A stretch of 64,000 nucleotides of DNA from the NCBI RefSeq assembly GCF_021018895.1, contig NC_079373.1, forward strand, positions 26,676,376-26,740,375, written 5' to 3'. Below are positions 1 through 11,260 of the stretch, piece by piece. The position numbers and the translations under genes are program-made. Each line of letters begins with the position of its first letter. Position 1 is the stretch's first letter. Origin of the DNA: Seriola aureovittata. Taxonomy: Eukaryota > Chordata > Actinopteri > Carangiformes > Carangidae. A model generated the notes under the pieces. That model worked only from the letters and a program-made list of their open reading frames with translations. It was not told the origin of the DNA and searched no databases.

Positions 1-117
1 TGGTTACGGAAAAGAAACGATCAGAATAACCTTCAAAAGTCAAATGGATTCACTCGGACCTACATCACACCAAACACCCGCCACATTAAAGCATCTGTAA
101 CAGCGAGTCGTCTCTAC

Positions 118-1029
118 CTCTTTGTCTGACTTTGCCACTTTGGCCTCGGCATCGTATCTGTCCTCATCGATCTTGTCGAGGGCCTGGTGCAGCTTCTTGC
201 AGATCTCCTGTCGATATGAAAAGAGAAAGGTTTGTGTGTGTCTGTGTGTGTGTCTGTGTGTGTGTGTCTGTGTGTGTGTCTGTGTGTGTGTGTTCACACG
301 CTTTTTACCATCAGAGCTGCCTGGTCTCCGCTCAGGTCGGGTTGGGCGCAATTCTCTGCCAAATAAGCTTCTTTGGCGGCGGCGATATCGGTAGCTTCCT
401 GCTCCAGCCAGGTAGCGGCGATCTGCAGCATCAAACTCTGGAGGACGAAGACACAGAGACTCACAAGTTATTATTTTCAGTTTTATTTATTTTTAGTTTA
501 ATTATTACTTTTCTTAAAGCTGAAGTCACTGATTTTTTTCTGGCCAGTAAAACAAGGAGGAAGACTCTGACATATTAGCATGTTTTAGCTAACTGGTTAG
601 CATACAGTAGCATATGTTTACGTCCAGCAGACAAAGCAACAAGACTCTCTCTTACCTTGAGATGATGCCTGCGGCTCGATGTCATCTTCTTTCCCCTGTG
701 ATTCATGGAAACATGACGTTAATAAAAGCATTTATAACATATAACATAACAACATAGTTCTAATCATTATTCTCATTATCGATTAATATGCAAACACATT
801 TTTGATTAATAATTTGGTCAAGAAAATACTCAAATATTAAACACTAATAAACACCAATCACAGCTTTGAGGGACCAGTTTATGATTACTCATATACAAAA
901 CAGTGGCAGATTATTTTTCTGTTGATCAACTAATCGATTAATCAACTTGTTTCAGCCTCAGTTCAAAAGCAAACTGGATAAAACAGTTAGTGGTTTAAAG
1001 AACTGACAGACTCATACTTACTCAGACAT
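118..1029 (-). CDS. Troponin I, fast-skeletal-like (gene A), 5' part, cut by window edge
   Basis: Troponin I is the inhibitory subunit of the thin-filament troponin complex in striated muscle. Coding exons, in gene order, are 1022-1029 (start codon at 1027-1029, with 5' UTR up to about 1054), 656-695, 309-437 and 118-207. All are bounded by AG/GT and keep frame. The protein starts MSEGKKMTSSRRHHLK, the usual fast troponin I head, followed by the 43-residue TnC/TnT-binding helix exon (SLMLQIAATWLEQEA) and the 30-residue IT-arm exon (EICKKLHQALDKIDEDRYD). The exons for the inhibitory and switch peptides and the C terminus lie beyond base 1. A 5' non-coding exon probably spans 2962 to about 3030. 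The LSGDQAALM end of the 43-residue exon is shared with gene B, so A and B look like the closest pair. The family call is firm; the exact paralogue name is not. Confidence 0.9.
231..292. repeat. (TG)n microsatellite
   Basis: Interrupted TG/TGTC dinucleotide run in the intron between the 129-nt and 90-nt exons of gene A. It creates low-complexity open frames that are not genes. Confidence 0.95.
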
Positions 1030-3027
1030 CTTGGCTTCTCTTTGGTTTCAGACTCTGTCAATAATCAGGAAAAACACAAAGACAATTAGGAAAAATATGA
1101 AAATCAGATGTTTTTCTGTAATTAATGTGGTGGCTTGTTTTTCTATGAAACATTTTACTTTTCATCGAACAAAAGAGCAAAACGTCTCAAACGTCTCAAG
1201 TGAAAACACAGTATTAAATAAACAAAAGTGATATTTGAAATCAATTCAAACAAGATTAAATTAATTAATTTATTATTCCAATTTCATAAAAATTCAAACA
1301 CAATTCGTTAATTAAATTACAAACTCTCGTTCAAGTGATTTAGTTTGACACCGAACGAGGAGCTTGTTCAGTTTGCGACACATGACATCAGCTTACACAC
1401 CTCTGACCTTTGACCTTTGACCCTTCAGTCACAAACCTGTCTCTTTGATTGACAGGAGGAAAACTGCACCTGTTTTGTTTTTAGCTCCATTTCAGCAAAA
1501 AGGTCACGTCAGCACTTTCATATTTTTAACGACCTGAAATGATTCGCTGATGAATTGATTAGTGGTTTCTGGTAAGTGATTGATCCTATTGGTTATTTGT
1601 CAAATAAAAGTACCTTTGTGTAATGTACTATGTATTACAGTAAATTACATGTATACATTTTTATTTTTATTCTTTATATATCTGATTTACTTTGCTAACA
1701 TTCGCTAGTTACGCTTTTCTAGAACATCCAAAAATAACAAAGTGATTTAAACGTCAATAAATACAAAATTAAGAAATATATATTATAGTATTTATAAACA
1801 TTTTTTCACTTTGTGTTAAAACTGAAATTTAAATTTAATATATTATTAATGTAATTATTGTAATTCTTTTTCAAATATTTTGTAATTAAAAATTTGAAAT
1901 ATGAATTTTGAATCAGGATCCTTGAATCCTGAGACAATCAGTTAATTTCTGATCCTGGTTCAGGGTCAAAGGTCAACAATGACTTTCACGATGAGCTCTT
2001 TATGAGCAGTAACGATGAAATCACATTATATTTCATCTGACAGGGGAGTAAGTGCCGATATCCAGGTACGTAAAGATATAAAATAAAATAAACTCCATCG
2101 TTTTCAAACCAAACTTTCTAAAACTTTCTTAATTAATATTTTGATTCATTTTAAATTTTAATTTTTCACTCTTGCTTCTGTTCGTTCTCTGACCTTCATC
2201 TCAAATGTGTTTCAGTTTAAAAGATGCTGCTGCTGCTGCTGCTTGCATCCTCTGTGATTACATCACAGCTTTCTGTGTGACCTCACAGGTCTGGGTCACT
2301 TCACCTGTCAGCAGAAATCTGATATTTGGGTTATTTTTCACTCGGAGGAAATCGGATACACCGGCAGTTAAATGACACAGAAAACGTACTGGAGATATAT
2401 TTAGTACAAATCCAAAAGCTTGTGATTCTATAAGTCAGACAGAAAGAAATAAGAAAGCGTCCGTCACGCGTTCAGGAGCTTCACAAAAACCAAGTGATTT
2501 AGACATTTTTTTAAAAAGACATCTCAAAGAAAAATCTTACCTTGTTCCTGGAATTTAAGATTTTCACACCCAATGCAAATTCTTACAAAATTTCTTGTTA
2601 CCACAGTTTGGAGAAGTTTGGAAATCTTAAATTCTGTAAACTACTGTAATCACAACAAAAGGTCCTTAAAGTATTTGATTAATATTAAATACTTTAACTG
2701 AAACAAAATATTCAAAACGTTTGGAAACTGAAAATATCCTGTAATATATTTTCTTAACTTCCAAATGAGCCCCGTCAATACGTTTGTAAATACATGATTA
2801 TCACTTGAATATAAACAGAAAATAAGTTTTAATTCTTCTAACTGCACAGTGTCAGATACTGACAGTGGAAACACTCTGGTACAAATCCATCACCACATTC
2901 GTTACTGAGCATCATCTTCCCTTTTAGCCACTAAATCCACAAAGTAAAAGAAGTTTCTCACCTACAAAGTGACGATGAGGAGGGCAGCAGAGACTGACTG
3001 AAGGACTGGGAGACACTGAGGGAGTCA

Positions 3028-3185
3028 CAGACTAAAACCTCAGATCTTTTGGGGGGTATTTATGGGCTTGGACGGGGGTTTGGAGGTTCCTCTTTATGGC
3101 CATGAGAAACTCGGAGCTCCAACCAGGCCAATGAGCTCCAGAAATACCTCCATCCTTTGACCGCTCCCGTCATAAATCCTTCAGT
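3028..3185 (-). promoter_or_regulatory. Promoter of troponin I gene A
   Basis: Read on the minus strand there is a TATA-like CATAAATA at about 3057-3064. Further upstream come a CCATAAAGAGG box (3089-3099), an ATTGG box (CCAAT on plus, 3128-3132), TATTTC (3141-3146) and a MEF2-like ATTTATG (3171-3177). The same order of boxes precedes genes B, C and D. Transcription should start near 3030. The first exon donor is at 2961/2962 (TTTGTAG then GTGAG). Box identity is read by eye, not scored. Confidence 0.65.
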
Positions 3186-3599
3186 ATTGATGGCCGGTTG
3201 GTCTGATTGGTCAGCAGTCCTCAGGTCGGGTGATCAGCTGGGCGTGGAGAGATCTGCAGAAGAAACTAGACTTAATTAGACTGGAGGTCCTGGATAATGA
3301 ACCGAGAAGATCTTATTATTGGAATATATTCCCCTCATCTGCTGCGAAACTCTTACTCAATGACACAACGTTTGTTTGATCAAAAAAAGAGGAAAGGAAA
3401 GACTTTCCCACTTTTCTTCCATTAAATAAATGAAACAGTGACTGTTAATTATTCATTTCTATATTGTTTATAGTTTCTCTATTTGATTTTATTAATTCTA
3501 ATTCTGTTTCTATTCTTATTTTATTTCTTATTACATTTTCCACTTGTTGCTGCTGCTCTTTTGTGCTGCTGTGTCAAACTTCAATTTCCTCTAAAGGGA

Positions 3600-3634
3600 T
3601 CTTCTTTTCTTTTCTTTTCTTTTCTTTTCTTTTC
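3600..3634. repeat. (TTTTC)n microsatellite
   Basis: About seven TTTTC pentamers in a row, between genes A and B. Confidence 0.9.
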
Positions 3635-5150
3635 CCTGAACACAATCTTAAACTGTGTTAGAAATGAAGAGTTAATAAAAACAAATCATTTTCCTTGTTT
3701 TAGTGCCACAGTGGGGAAATCTGCAGCAGCAAAGTGAACAGTACAAACAAAAGAAAAACTGCAAAATGTCAAAACCAAATACTTCAGATAAATACATTAA
3801 TTAATTAAATATGTGCATTTAGATATTTAAACATAAAAAACAAAAAATAGCAGATGGTGTGTTAAATTATTGCACGAGTTCATATCAGCAGTTAATTGTG
3901 TTGAATAACAGACGTTTGTTCGTTCAGGCACATTTGGTTACTACACGCCGGATGAGGCGGACATATTGAAGCTTATAGAGTAATCAATTACAAACCCAAT
4001 TCCGGACTATAATTTGGATGCTGATGTTGAACATTATTATATTATATTACAACATTAAAAATGTTGAGATAAAAAAGAAATTAAAAAAAGAGACAAGGGA
4101 CCTTTAAAGACGCACCTTGTTTCAGAGCCTCAGCTGCTCATTCTGGATTCAGACGCAGCAACTGAAAAAAACACAAAGAGAGAAATTTAAAAAACACAAA
4201 GAACATTTCAATTAAAACAAAAGTGCATCTTTACCCATGAACGACAGCGGGAAACATTTTCTCATTCTGTCTGATACTGAACTGAAAAATCAAACTGCCG
4301 CCACTCACCTTCTGTGTGACTGAAGAGTGTCCATCTCTGATTGGTCCATTTGAAAATAATTGTAGGTAAATAAATATAAAATATAGACACTCTTTAGTCA
4401 CCGTATTCAGCTGAGTTCATTAACGTGTTTGATCTCACCCATCAGTAAATAATCGGATATTTGTATTGAACCATTTACTGCTGATCAACAATCAATTCTT
4501 CCGTCTTCCAGAGGATTAGAGTTAGAAAGTTCTTATTAAAGAACAATAAATAAATTAAATAATTCAAGTAAAATAAATAAATAAATAAATAAAAAACCAA
4601 ACTATTTTTTTTTTTGCTATAACTTTAACATGATTTGAGGATTTTTTTAAATATTCCATCATAACCATCTGATATAACGATGAGCCAATAGACACATGAC
4701 TTCGTCTCTATCTGAGCTGAGATGTGGAGTGAACCCAGTGAACAGGACGAGGTCGCTCGGTGCAGGCAGAGCTCTGCTGACCCCGTGTGGTCAGTGTGAC
4801 TCTGCTGACCCCGACTACAACATTATTTTGGACTCTGACCGACTCTGGTCGTCATGACAACGGACAAACTGTGTCTGACAAGTTCAGAAAAAAAGTTTTT
4901 TTTGGCACCAGAGGATTTGAGTTAATTGAATTTCTACTTACCATTATGATTTATATTTCTGCATTAAATCTACAGTTCTGCTCAAACGGCCTAATTTAAA
5001 AAAAATCTAAAAATATATAACATATAAATATTATATAATTTCATATAAAATATGTATATATTGATTTGAGCGCTGCAATTCATTCTTGACCTTGGAAACA
5101 CAACTGTGATAAAACACTCTAAACTCAAGGTTCACCTACTATCTATTTTT

Positions 5151-5255
5151 AGAGCTTTCAACTGTATCTCACGGTCATCTTCAGCAAACCTTGCTCAGCT
5201 GTCGTCATGTAAACTAAAGGCTGAAGAAGGCAGTGAGATACGGTTGAAAGCTTTG
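5151..5255. repeat. Hairpin (MITE-like)
   Basis: The left arm AGCTTTCAACTGTATCTCAC (from about 5153) pairs with GTGAGATACGGTTGAAAGCT (ending about 5252), with roughly one mismatch. An inner pair, CTTCAGC with GCTGAAG, extends the fold. This looks like a foldback element or a decayed transposon end. No function is claimed. Confidence 0.7.
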
Positions 5256-6239
5256 GGAAAAGTGAGCAAATGTTACATTCAGTTTAGAGCATTTTCGTTT
5301 AGATATGTTTTTGTTTTTGTTTGTTTTCTTTTACTAAATGAGAAATTTTAACATCTGAATTTAACAAAAAAAGAAAAGTATTTTTGCAAATCTGTTTAAA
5401 AAATAAATGAACAGAAGAACAGATGAACATTCACTTTTCACAGCTCGCTGAACATAAATATAGACGAATATAAATGATGTCTCTTACAAATTATGTTTAT
5501 ATATATTTATATGACTCGATTGTTTTTCCAAGTGCGTTGTCATGGCAACGTAATCGCTGGCTAGATTATGTTCACATTAAGCACGACCTGACATCCAGCT
5601 TGTGGTCATGTTTACACAACAAAGCTGGAGTCACACGATCAGACGTTTTTTAGCAGACAACAAATAAAATGTAAAGTATCAACATTTCTGTGACTTTCCA
5701 GATTCGTTCATGAACATTTTCTCAAGACGTTAATAGAAAACATAATCCAGGCAGCATTAAGTGCAATTACCGCAACTCTGTTCTATATATAAACATAATT
5801 TCTGGGGTCGACAGAGCAGGAAACATGGATATTGTGTCTTGTCCCTCACTGACATGCACAGCACTACAAAGAGCACAACACAACCTCGTTAAAGCTGGAA
5901 CCCGCCTTCGAAAAGAACCGAAGTCATTACGAAGCTCAGGCGCATTAATCAGAGTTTAATGCATCATGATGCTTCTCTTTGTAAATCTCAGCGTCAGGGT
6001 GAAATGTTTTTCATTGTTAAAACGTTTATAATAAAATCACGAGTCCTGTTTAAAGGCAGGTTTTGCTTTAACGTTTGACAAAAACAAACACAGAAAAAAA
6101 ACTAAAGCCTAACGTCATCGTCGATGTTGTTGTGACCTTTTGTTTTTATCTGGTGCGTCGTGTGCTTCCTCTGCAGTGTTGTGCATCACCGAGTCAAAGA
6201 CAGAATACCTCATGAGAGCAGACGTAGAAACAAAATACA

Positions 6240-6245
6240 TTTATT
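6240..6245 (-). other. Probable poly(A) signal of gene B
   Basis: AATAAA on the minus strand, about 270 bases past the stop codon of gene B, giving a 3' UTR of ordinary length. Confidence 0.55.
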
Positions 6246-6511
6246 ACAAAAACACTAAGAGCAGGAGGTTGTCAAGAGTGAACATCAGCGCAGAGCGAAA
6301 CAGGAAGTCACACTACAGAATAAAAGTATGATACTTGAGGGAAGGCTGAGATTAAAGAGCTGTTTCCCTATCTTGACTTAAAATAACAGACCAAGCTGAA
6401 ACTTACAGATTTAATGAAACAAAAAGGTATTTCAACTGAATGAAAAACTTCATAAATTCCATAAAAAGTGCGAAACAGCCCCGAGTAACTGAAAGAGCAG
6501 AGTTGACTTCT

Positions 6512-7002
6512 TTAGGAAGTCTCGAACATCTTCTTCCTGTCGGCTTTGTCCTCAATGTTCTTACGCCAGTCGCCGACGGCCTCTGCAGGCTGCAGGACAC
6601 AAACAGTTCCCAGTCAACAGGTGTCCACAGGTGTAACCAACCACACTCTTATTACCTGTCCCGACTGTCGTCCTGCGAACACTCACCTCCTCTTTCACCT
6701 CCTTCTTCACCTGCTTCAGGTTGGCCCTGAGGTCCATGTTGACTGTATGTTTGGAGCCCAGCAGAGCCTTCAGCATGGCGTCGGCGGACATACGCACTTT
6801 CTTCAGAGCGGGTTTCTTCACTCCGGCCAGGTCGACCACTTTGATCTTCAAGTCGTCGATCTGAGAGAGAAACAGGTTTCAAAGGTGAAATGGAGCCAAT
6901 AGCAGAACAGTGGTTTGTCTCAGGGTTAAAGTCTGATAATCCTACGCATGTCAGGAAACGACTATAATAAAAACAATACAACTACAAGCATCAAAGACAA
7001 AA

Positions 7003-7043
<41 letters not shown>

Positions 7044-9177
7044 TCACTCACTTACCACCATAACTGTAGCATAAGAAATAATTTTAATTATCAAAATAGC
7101 AGTAACAAATAGTAGCTACAGAATTATGTCTCTATGTATCATCTACAGCCTCATATATCTTATTTTCCTGAGCCACAGTGTCGCACTGCGTGACATGTGG
7201 ATATTCACATGTGACTTTACTTCTGTAAAAACAAATGCAAATTAACTATTTTTACGCATCTACTGAATAACGTCCTATTTATTTCTTAAAATCTCAAATA
7301 TAAGAGGCGCAGGTGCGTAATAACTGTACAAATCAACACTTTATTAATTATACTTCTAATTAGTACCAAACTGCAAAGGAAATACTCAAGTCATTTACAG
7401 CTAAATACTTGGAAATTAATAATTAGAAAATTGTGAGGAAAAAAAGTCAGTGGAAAAATAAAATGTTTCCAATGTTAAACTTCAGCAAAACTTGATGAAC
7501 TTACAGAGAAATTAGAGGAAAAGTCTGAGCTGAACACAAACACTCACTTCACAGCTGTTAGTGGCAAATAAAGCCAAACTACAACCTCTCCAGTGGTCAC
7601 ACATTCACATCCAGTCTGAGTAATGGTTCATTATGTTCTCTGTCACGGTCGTCAGTGTCTGATCGGCGGCGGGACGACGTGTACCTCTTTATCACCTTTG
7701 CCGATTTTGGTCACCAGGTCGTACCTCTCTTCATCCACTTTGTCGATGAGGGCGTGCAGCTTCCTGCAGGTGTCCTGGAAAAAGGAACGACAGGCGTGAC
7801 GTCTGCGTACTGATCACACCCGTTCAGTAATGGATATCACACTACAACAACAGGCCTGAGGCGCCGCTCACCATGAGGCCGGCCTGGTCTCCGCTCAGGC
7901 TGGGTGAGGGACACGCTTCGGCCATGTAGGCCTTCTTGGCTTCTATAATGTCCTTCTTCTCCTGTTCAATCCAGCCCGCCGCAATCTGCAGCATCACACT
8001 CTGCAGGCGAGAGGCAAAGTCAAGAGTCAGTCGGAGAGGGAAAAAACCAGCCGTGTTGTTTTCATGTGAGGATTTCACAGCCAAGGCATGAAAAAGGAGT
8101 GTCGCCCCTCAAACGTGTAAAAAATAAATAAATACAAAAATCTACAACTAAAAACATTGAAGAAGAAAAACAGCCTCTTAAATTCTTTAAAAAGTTTTCC
8201 TCAAACTTTAAACACTGTCAAAGTTCATTTGTATGAAATAAACTGTGTTGAAAGAGGAAGTTAAATAGTTGTTTAAGTAAAGGTAAAATAAAAAAGAAAA
8301 TTATTCCAGATCCTAAATTTCTCACTGTTTTCGTGAGAAATAACTGTTTGAATTTTTTTCAACACATAAACCGTCAATCTAAAGCTGATTTTCAGCAGCA
8401 GCAGCTTCTTATCAACCTCTTACATCATGAAAACACTTTGTGTGTGTTTGACAGATTTCACCAGCAGGTGGCGCCTCCGAGCTTTAAACTGTGTCAGCTC
8501 AGGTGTGTTTGTGTCTCTGTTCAGACCAACAGGGAAACGACTGACACCGACACATCAGCTTCACTTTATAAAACCAGTGTCCCACAGAGAGACAACAACC
8601 AACAACTGTGACCATCAATCACTTTAACTACAGGAAAACTTTTGGTTCGACCGGCGGAAATTTCTAACGATCAAAACTTTTGTATGAACTTGCTACAAAA
8701 CTTTGTCACCCACAACACAAACATATCCAAACACATGCAGCTGCTGATTTTCTCTAATTATGCCGTTCACTAAAACTACTGATCAACTGATCAACTGGCA
8801 ATTAACTCATAATCATGATTGATTGTTAATATGTTGATTTATCTGGTTAAAGAAGTGACTGACTGGTATTTCATCTGCGTGGACTCTAATAACTTTCTAA
8901 TAAAGCTCCAGATGTTCTGGGTTCTGCTCAGCTCTTTAGTCCAAACTGTTCAGTCTGTGATGATCAATACTTTTCTTCAACCTGTGGCCTGATGTGAAAG
9001 TCCCTCAGACTCAGACCGTCGTACCTTCAGATGATGCTTGCGGCTCATCGTCATCCTCTTCCTGTGAAGAGCAGAAACAACGAGTCAGTCAGTCGTTTGT
9101 TCTGAGTCTAAAACAACTTCCTGTTCTTTCTTTCTTTCTCCTCTTTTTCTTTGCTCTTTTCTCTCTTTCTTTCCCTG

Positions 9178-9214
<37 letters not shown>

Positions 9215-9787
9215 GGTTTTCTTTCTCTCATTCTTTCCTTCTTTTCCCTATTTTTCTCTCCCTGTTGCTTTCTTTCCTTCCATCCTTCCTGGATTCCACC
9301 TTCTTTGCTTTCTTTCTTTCTTTCTTTTCTCTCTTTCTTTCTTTTCTTCTTTACTCTTATGTTTTTTCTTACTCTTTTTTTTCTTCATCCTTCATCGTCT
9401 CTTTCTCTCATTTTCTTCTTTCCTTCCATCTTCCCTGAATTCCAACCTCTTTGCTTTCTTTCTCTCTTTCTTACCGTCTTTCCTTTTTTCCGTCTTTTTT
9501 TAATGAAGAAGATATGAGAAAAGAAAGGACCCTTTCTTTCATTATTTCTTTCTTTCTTTCATTATTTCTTTCTCTCTTCTCTAAAGCTGAACTCCTGTCT
9601 TCACCGTGAGTCCTTTTACGTTTGATACTTTTCACTTTGAAACCTCATAATTAAACATCTTAACTCTGTGCCGCTGATTTCTTTTCTGTCCAACATCTAA
9701 AAACACATTTAAAACTATTTTCACTCCAGTAAAGTTTCTAAAAATCAGGAATGGATTATAGAGAGGCGGAACTTACTCGTGCGACAT
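6512..9787 (-). CDS. Troponin I, fast-skeletal-like (gene B), complete, diverged inhibitory peptide
   Basis: Coding exons in gene order are 9777-9787 (start codon 9785-9787), 9025-9061, 7872-8000, 7685-7774, 6687-6860 and 6512-6589 (stop TAA). They give about 172 residues starting MSHEKRMTMSRKHHLK. The 43-residue exon (SVMLQIAAGWIEQEKKDII) and 30-residue exon (RKLHALIDKVDEERYD) form the IT-arm. Exon 6687-6860 carries the inhibitory and switch peptides ([19 protein letters not shown]) and the actin-binding [12 protein letters not shown]. Oddities are that this exon is one codon shorter than in C and D (58 against 59), that the usual GKFK-P core reads GVKKP, that the last exon reads PAEAVGDWRKN instead of [13 protein letters not shown], and that the GMDG motif near the C terminus is missing. 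A 5' non-coding exon lies near 10986-11036. Intron 9062-9776 contains a long CT tract. Confidence 0.92.
7001..7040. repeat. (AT)n microsatellite
   Basis: Alternating AT run in the gene B intron between the 90-nt exon and the inhibitory-peptide exon. Confidence 0.95.
9125..9580. repeat. (TTTC)n polypyrimidine tract
   Basis: About 450 bases of imperfect TTTC repeat in the intron between the start exon and the 37-nt exon of gene B. On the sense (minus) strand it is a GA-rich polypurine run. It produces long F/S/L-only open frames that should be ignored. Confidence 0.95.
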
Positions 9788-11029
9788 GTTGGCGGTTTCT
9801 TTTCTTCACAGCCTGTTGGAGGAAAGAAAAGAGGAGAGGAAAAACTCATTGAGACACTGAGGGAGAATAAAGGAAGTTATAATCTGCTCTGTGCTTAAAT
9901 ATCAGAGTGCGACCCTCCTCTGTATGAAAGGTGATCTGAGATTCAAACAGTCGATGAGCGGCTGCGTGGTGACAGAGCTAAGTTTGGAGTTTGGGTCAAG
10001 TGTCGCCACTGACGCCTGCGATAAGCTCCTTTACAGGTGTTCAACACCAAAGATCCCCCGGGAGTTAACACTTCAATTCCTTTCGTGGCGAAGAATCCCT
10101 GCGGCAGAATGTGCTGCGACAGCGTGTTAGCTGCCAACGCCGCAGCCGCTAATACACAAACCCTCACACACTGCAAAAACAAACCCGTCTAAACAAGTCC
10201 CTCAGTCCCAGAATCCGATTTCAAGAGTTATTTTTACTAAAAATAATTCAAGGTGTCATTATTCCATCATGTCTAATGAGTATGGAAATGTAAGAAGCTG
10301 CAAATACGACAGGAAATAACTGAAGGGACTGAATTAGAATCAACAAAATCAATTTCATCCAGACCAAGTGAAGAGATCAAATGTTCAAACTTTCCAAATC
10401 AATGAATTGAGATTACACTGTAAAAATCCTGCAGGAACAAGTGCGGAAGTCACACTTCAAAACCCAACTGGCCAAAACCTTTAAAATCAAAAATTCACTA
10501 CAAAGGTCAGAGCTCAGTCTAACAACCAGAGTGGAAACATCTCAACCTCCTTGGCTGATTTTTACAGTGTTCTTTCAGAAAGCAATGAAATCTCACCATC
10601 CTCTCTCAAATCCCACATTTTTAATCTCAACATGATGCAATCTTTCAAAAAGCTTTATCCTAAAAAAGGAAAAACACTTCAAAAACGAGGCAATTATCAT
10701 TAACAATTAACTAGAAATCTTCAACACAAGCCAAAAGCAAATAGTAAGATCTGGTCCAGCAGTAATCAGCCCTCTCCTTCATCCTGGATCACATTCCCCT
10801 TCGCTTATTAACAAACCCCCAGAGGTCAGGACTTCATCACCTTAGCACTTTACAAACGGGTCTCCTCAAAAAGACTCTAACTGAGTCCACACAGCCGCTT
10901 CCTATCACTTAACCAGCTCTGTCCAGACATGCAGATAGGAGGAGGAAGAGGAGGGGGAGGAGGAAGGAAGGGAAACTGGTCTCACCTACGACGAGACGGA
11001 AAGTCCAGGAGGAGGGCAGCAGCAGCGGT

Positions 11030-11260
11030 GGCCAGGGGCACTGGGAAGAAATCATTCCCGGGGTGTATATATACAAGGGCTCAGATATGGATATGGAGCT
11101 CCTGTTTATGGAAATGCAGGATCCTCAGACCAATCGGCCGGCAAGCTCCTGAAATATCATCGACTCCTGCCAGCTTCCCCCTGTAAATCAGGCATCATCG
11201 AGGAGGAGCCTGAGATCATTTTCAGACTCTGATCGGTGCCACTGGGACGCTATAAAAGGG
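11030..11260 (-). promoter_or_regulatory. Promoter of troponin I gene B
   Basis: The TATA box is TATATATA at 11066-11073. Upstream on the minus strand are CCATAAACA (11103-11111), ATTGG (11130-11134), TATTTC (11151-11156) and an AT-rich TTTTATAG at about 11251-11258. The spacing from the CCAAT box to the TATTTC box is 21 bases, the same as in genes C and D. The first exon would run from about 11036 down to the donor at 10985/10986 (GTCGTAG then GTGAG). Confidence 0.7.

Larger units (their letters stand above)
3240..6225. other. Intergenic DNA between genes A and B
   Basis: No coding exon was found. The stretch is AT-rich and holds a (TTTTC)n run at about 3600-3634, an AATA run at 4565-4595 and a hairpin at 5151-5255. 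Short open frames here have no splice context, codon bias or family resemblance. Confidence 0.6.

Noticed and set aside
8994..9517. Open frames of 70-169 codons rich in F, S and L
   Set aside because: Pure translation of the (TTTC)n tract in a gene B intron.
11251..11258. TATAAAAG on the plus strand, possible start of a divergent gene
   Set aside because: No exon follows on the plus strand, and it falls where genes C and D have a MEF2-type site in the troponin promoter module.
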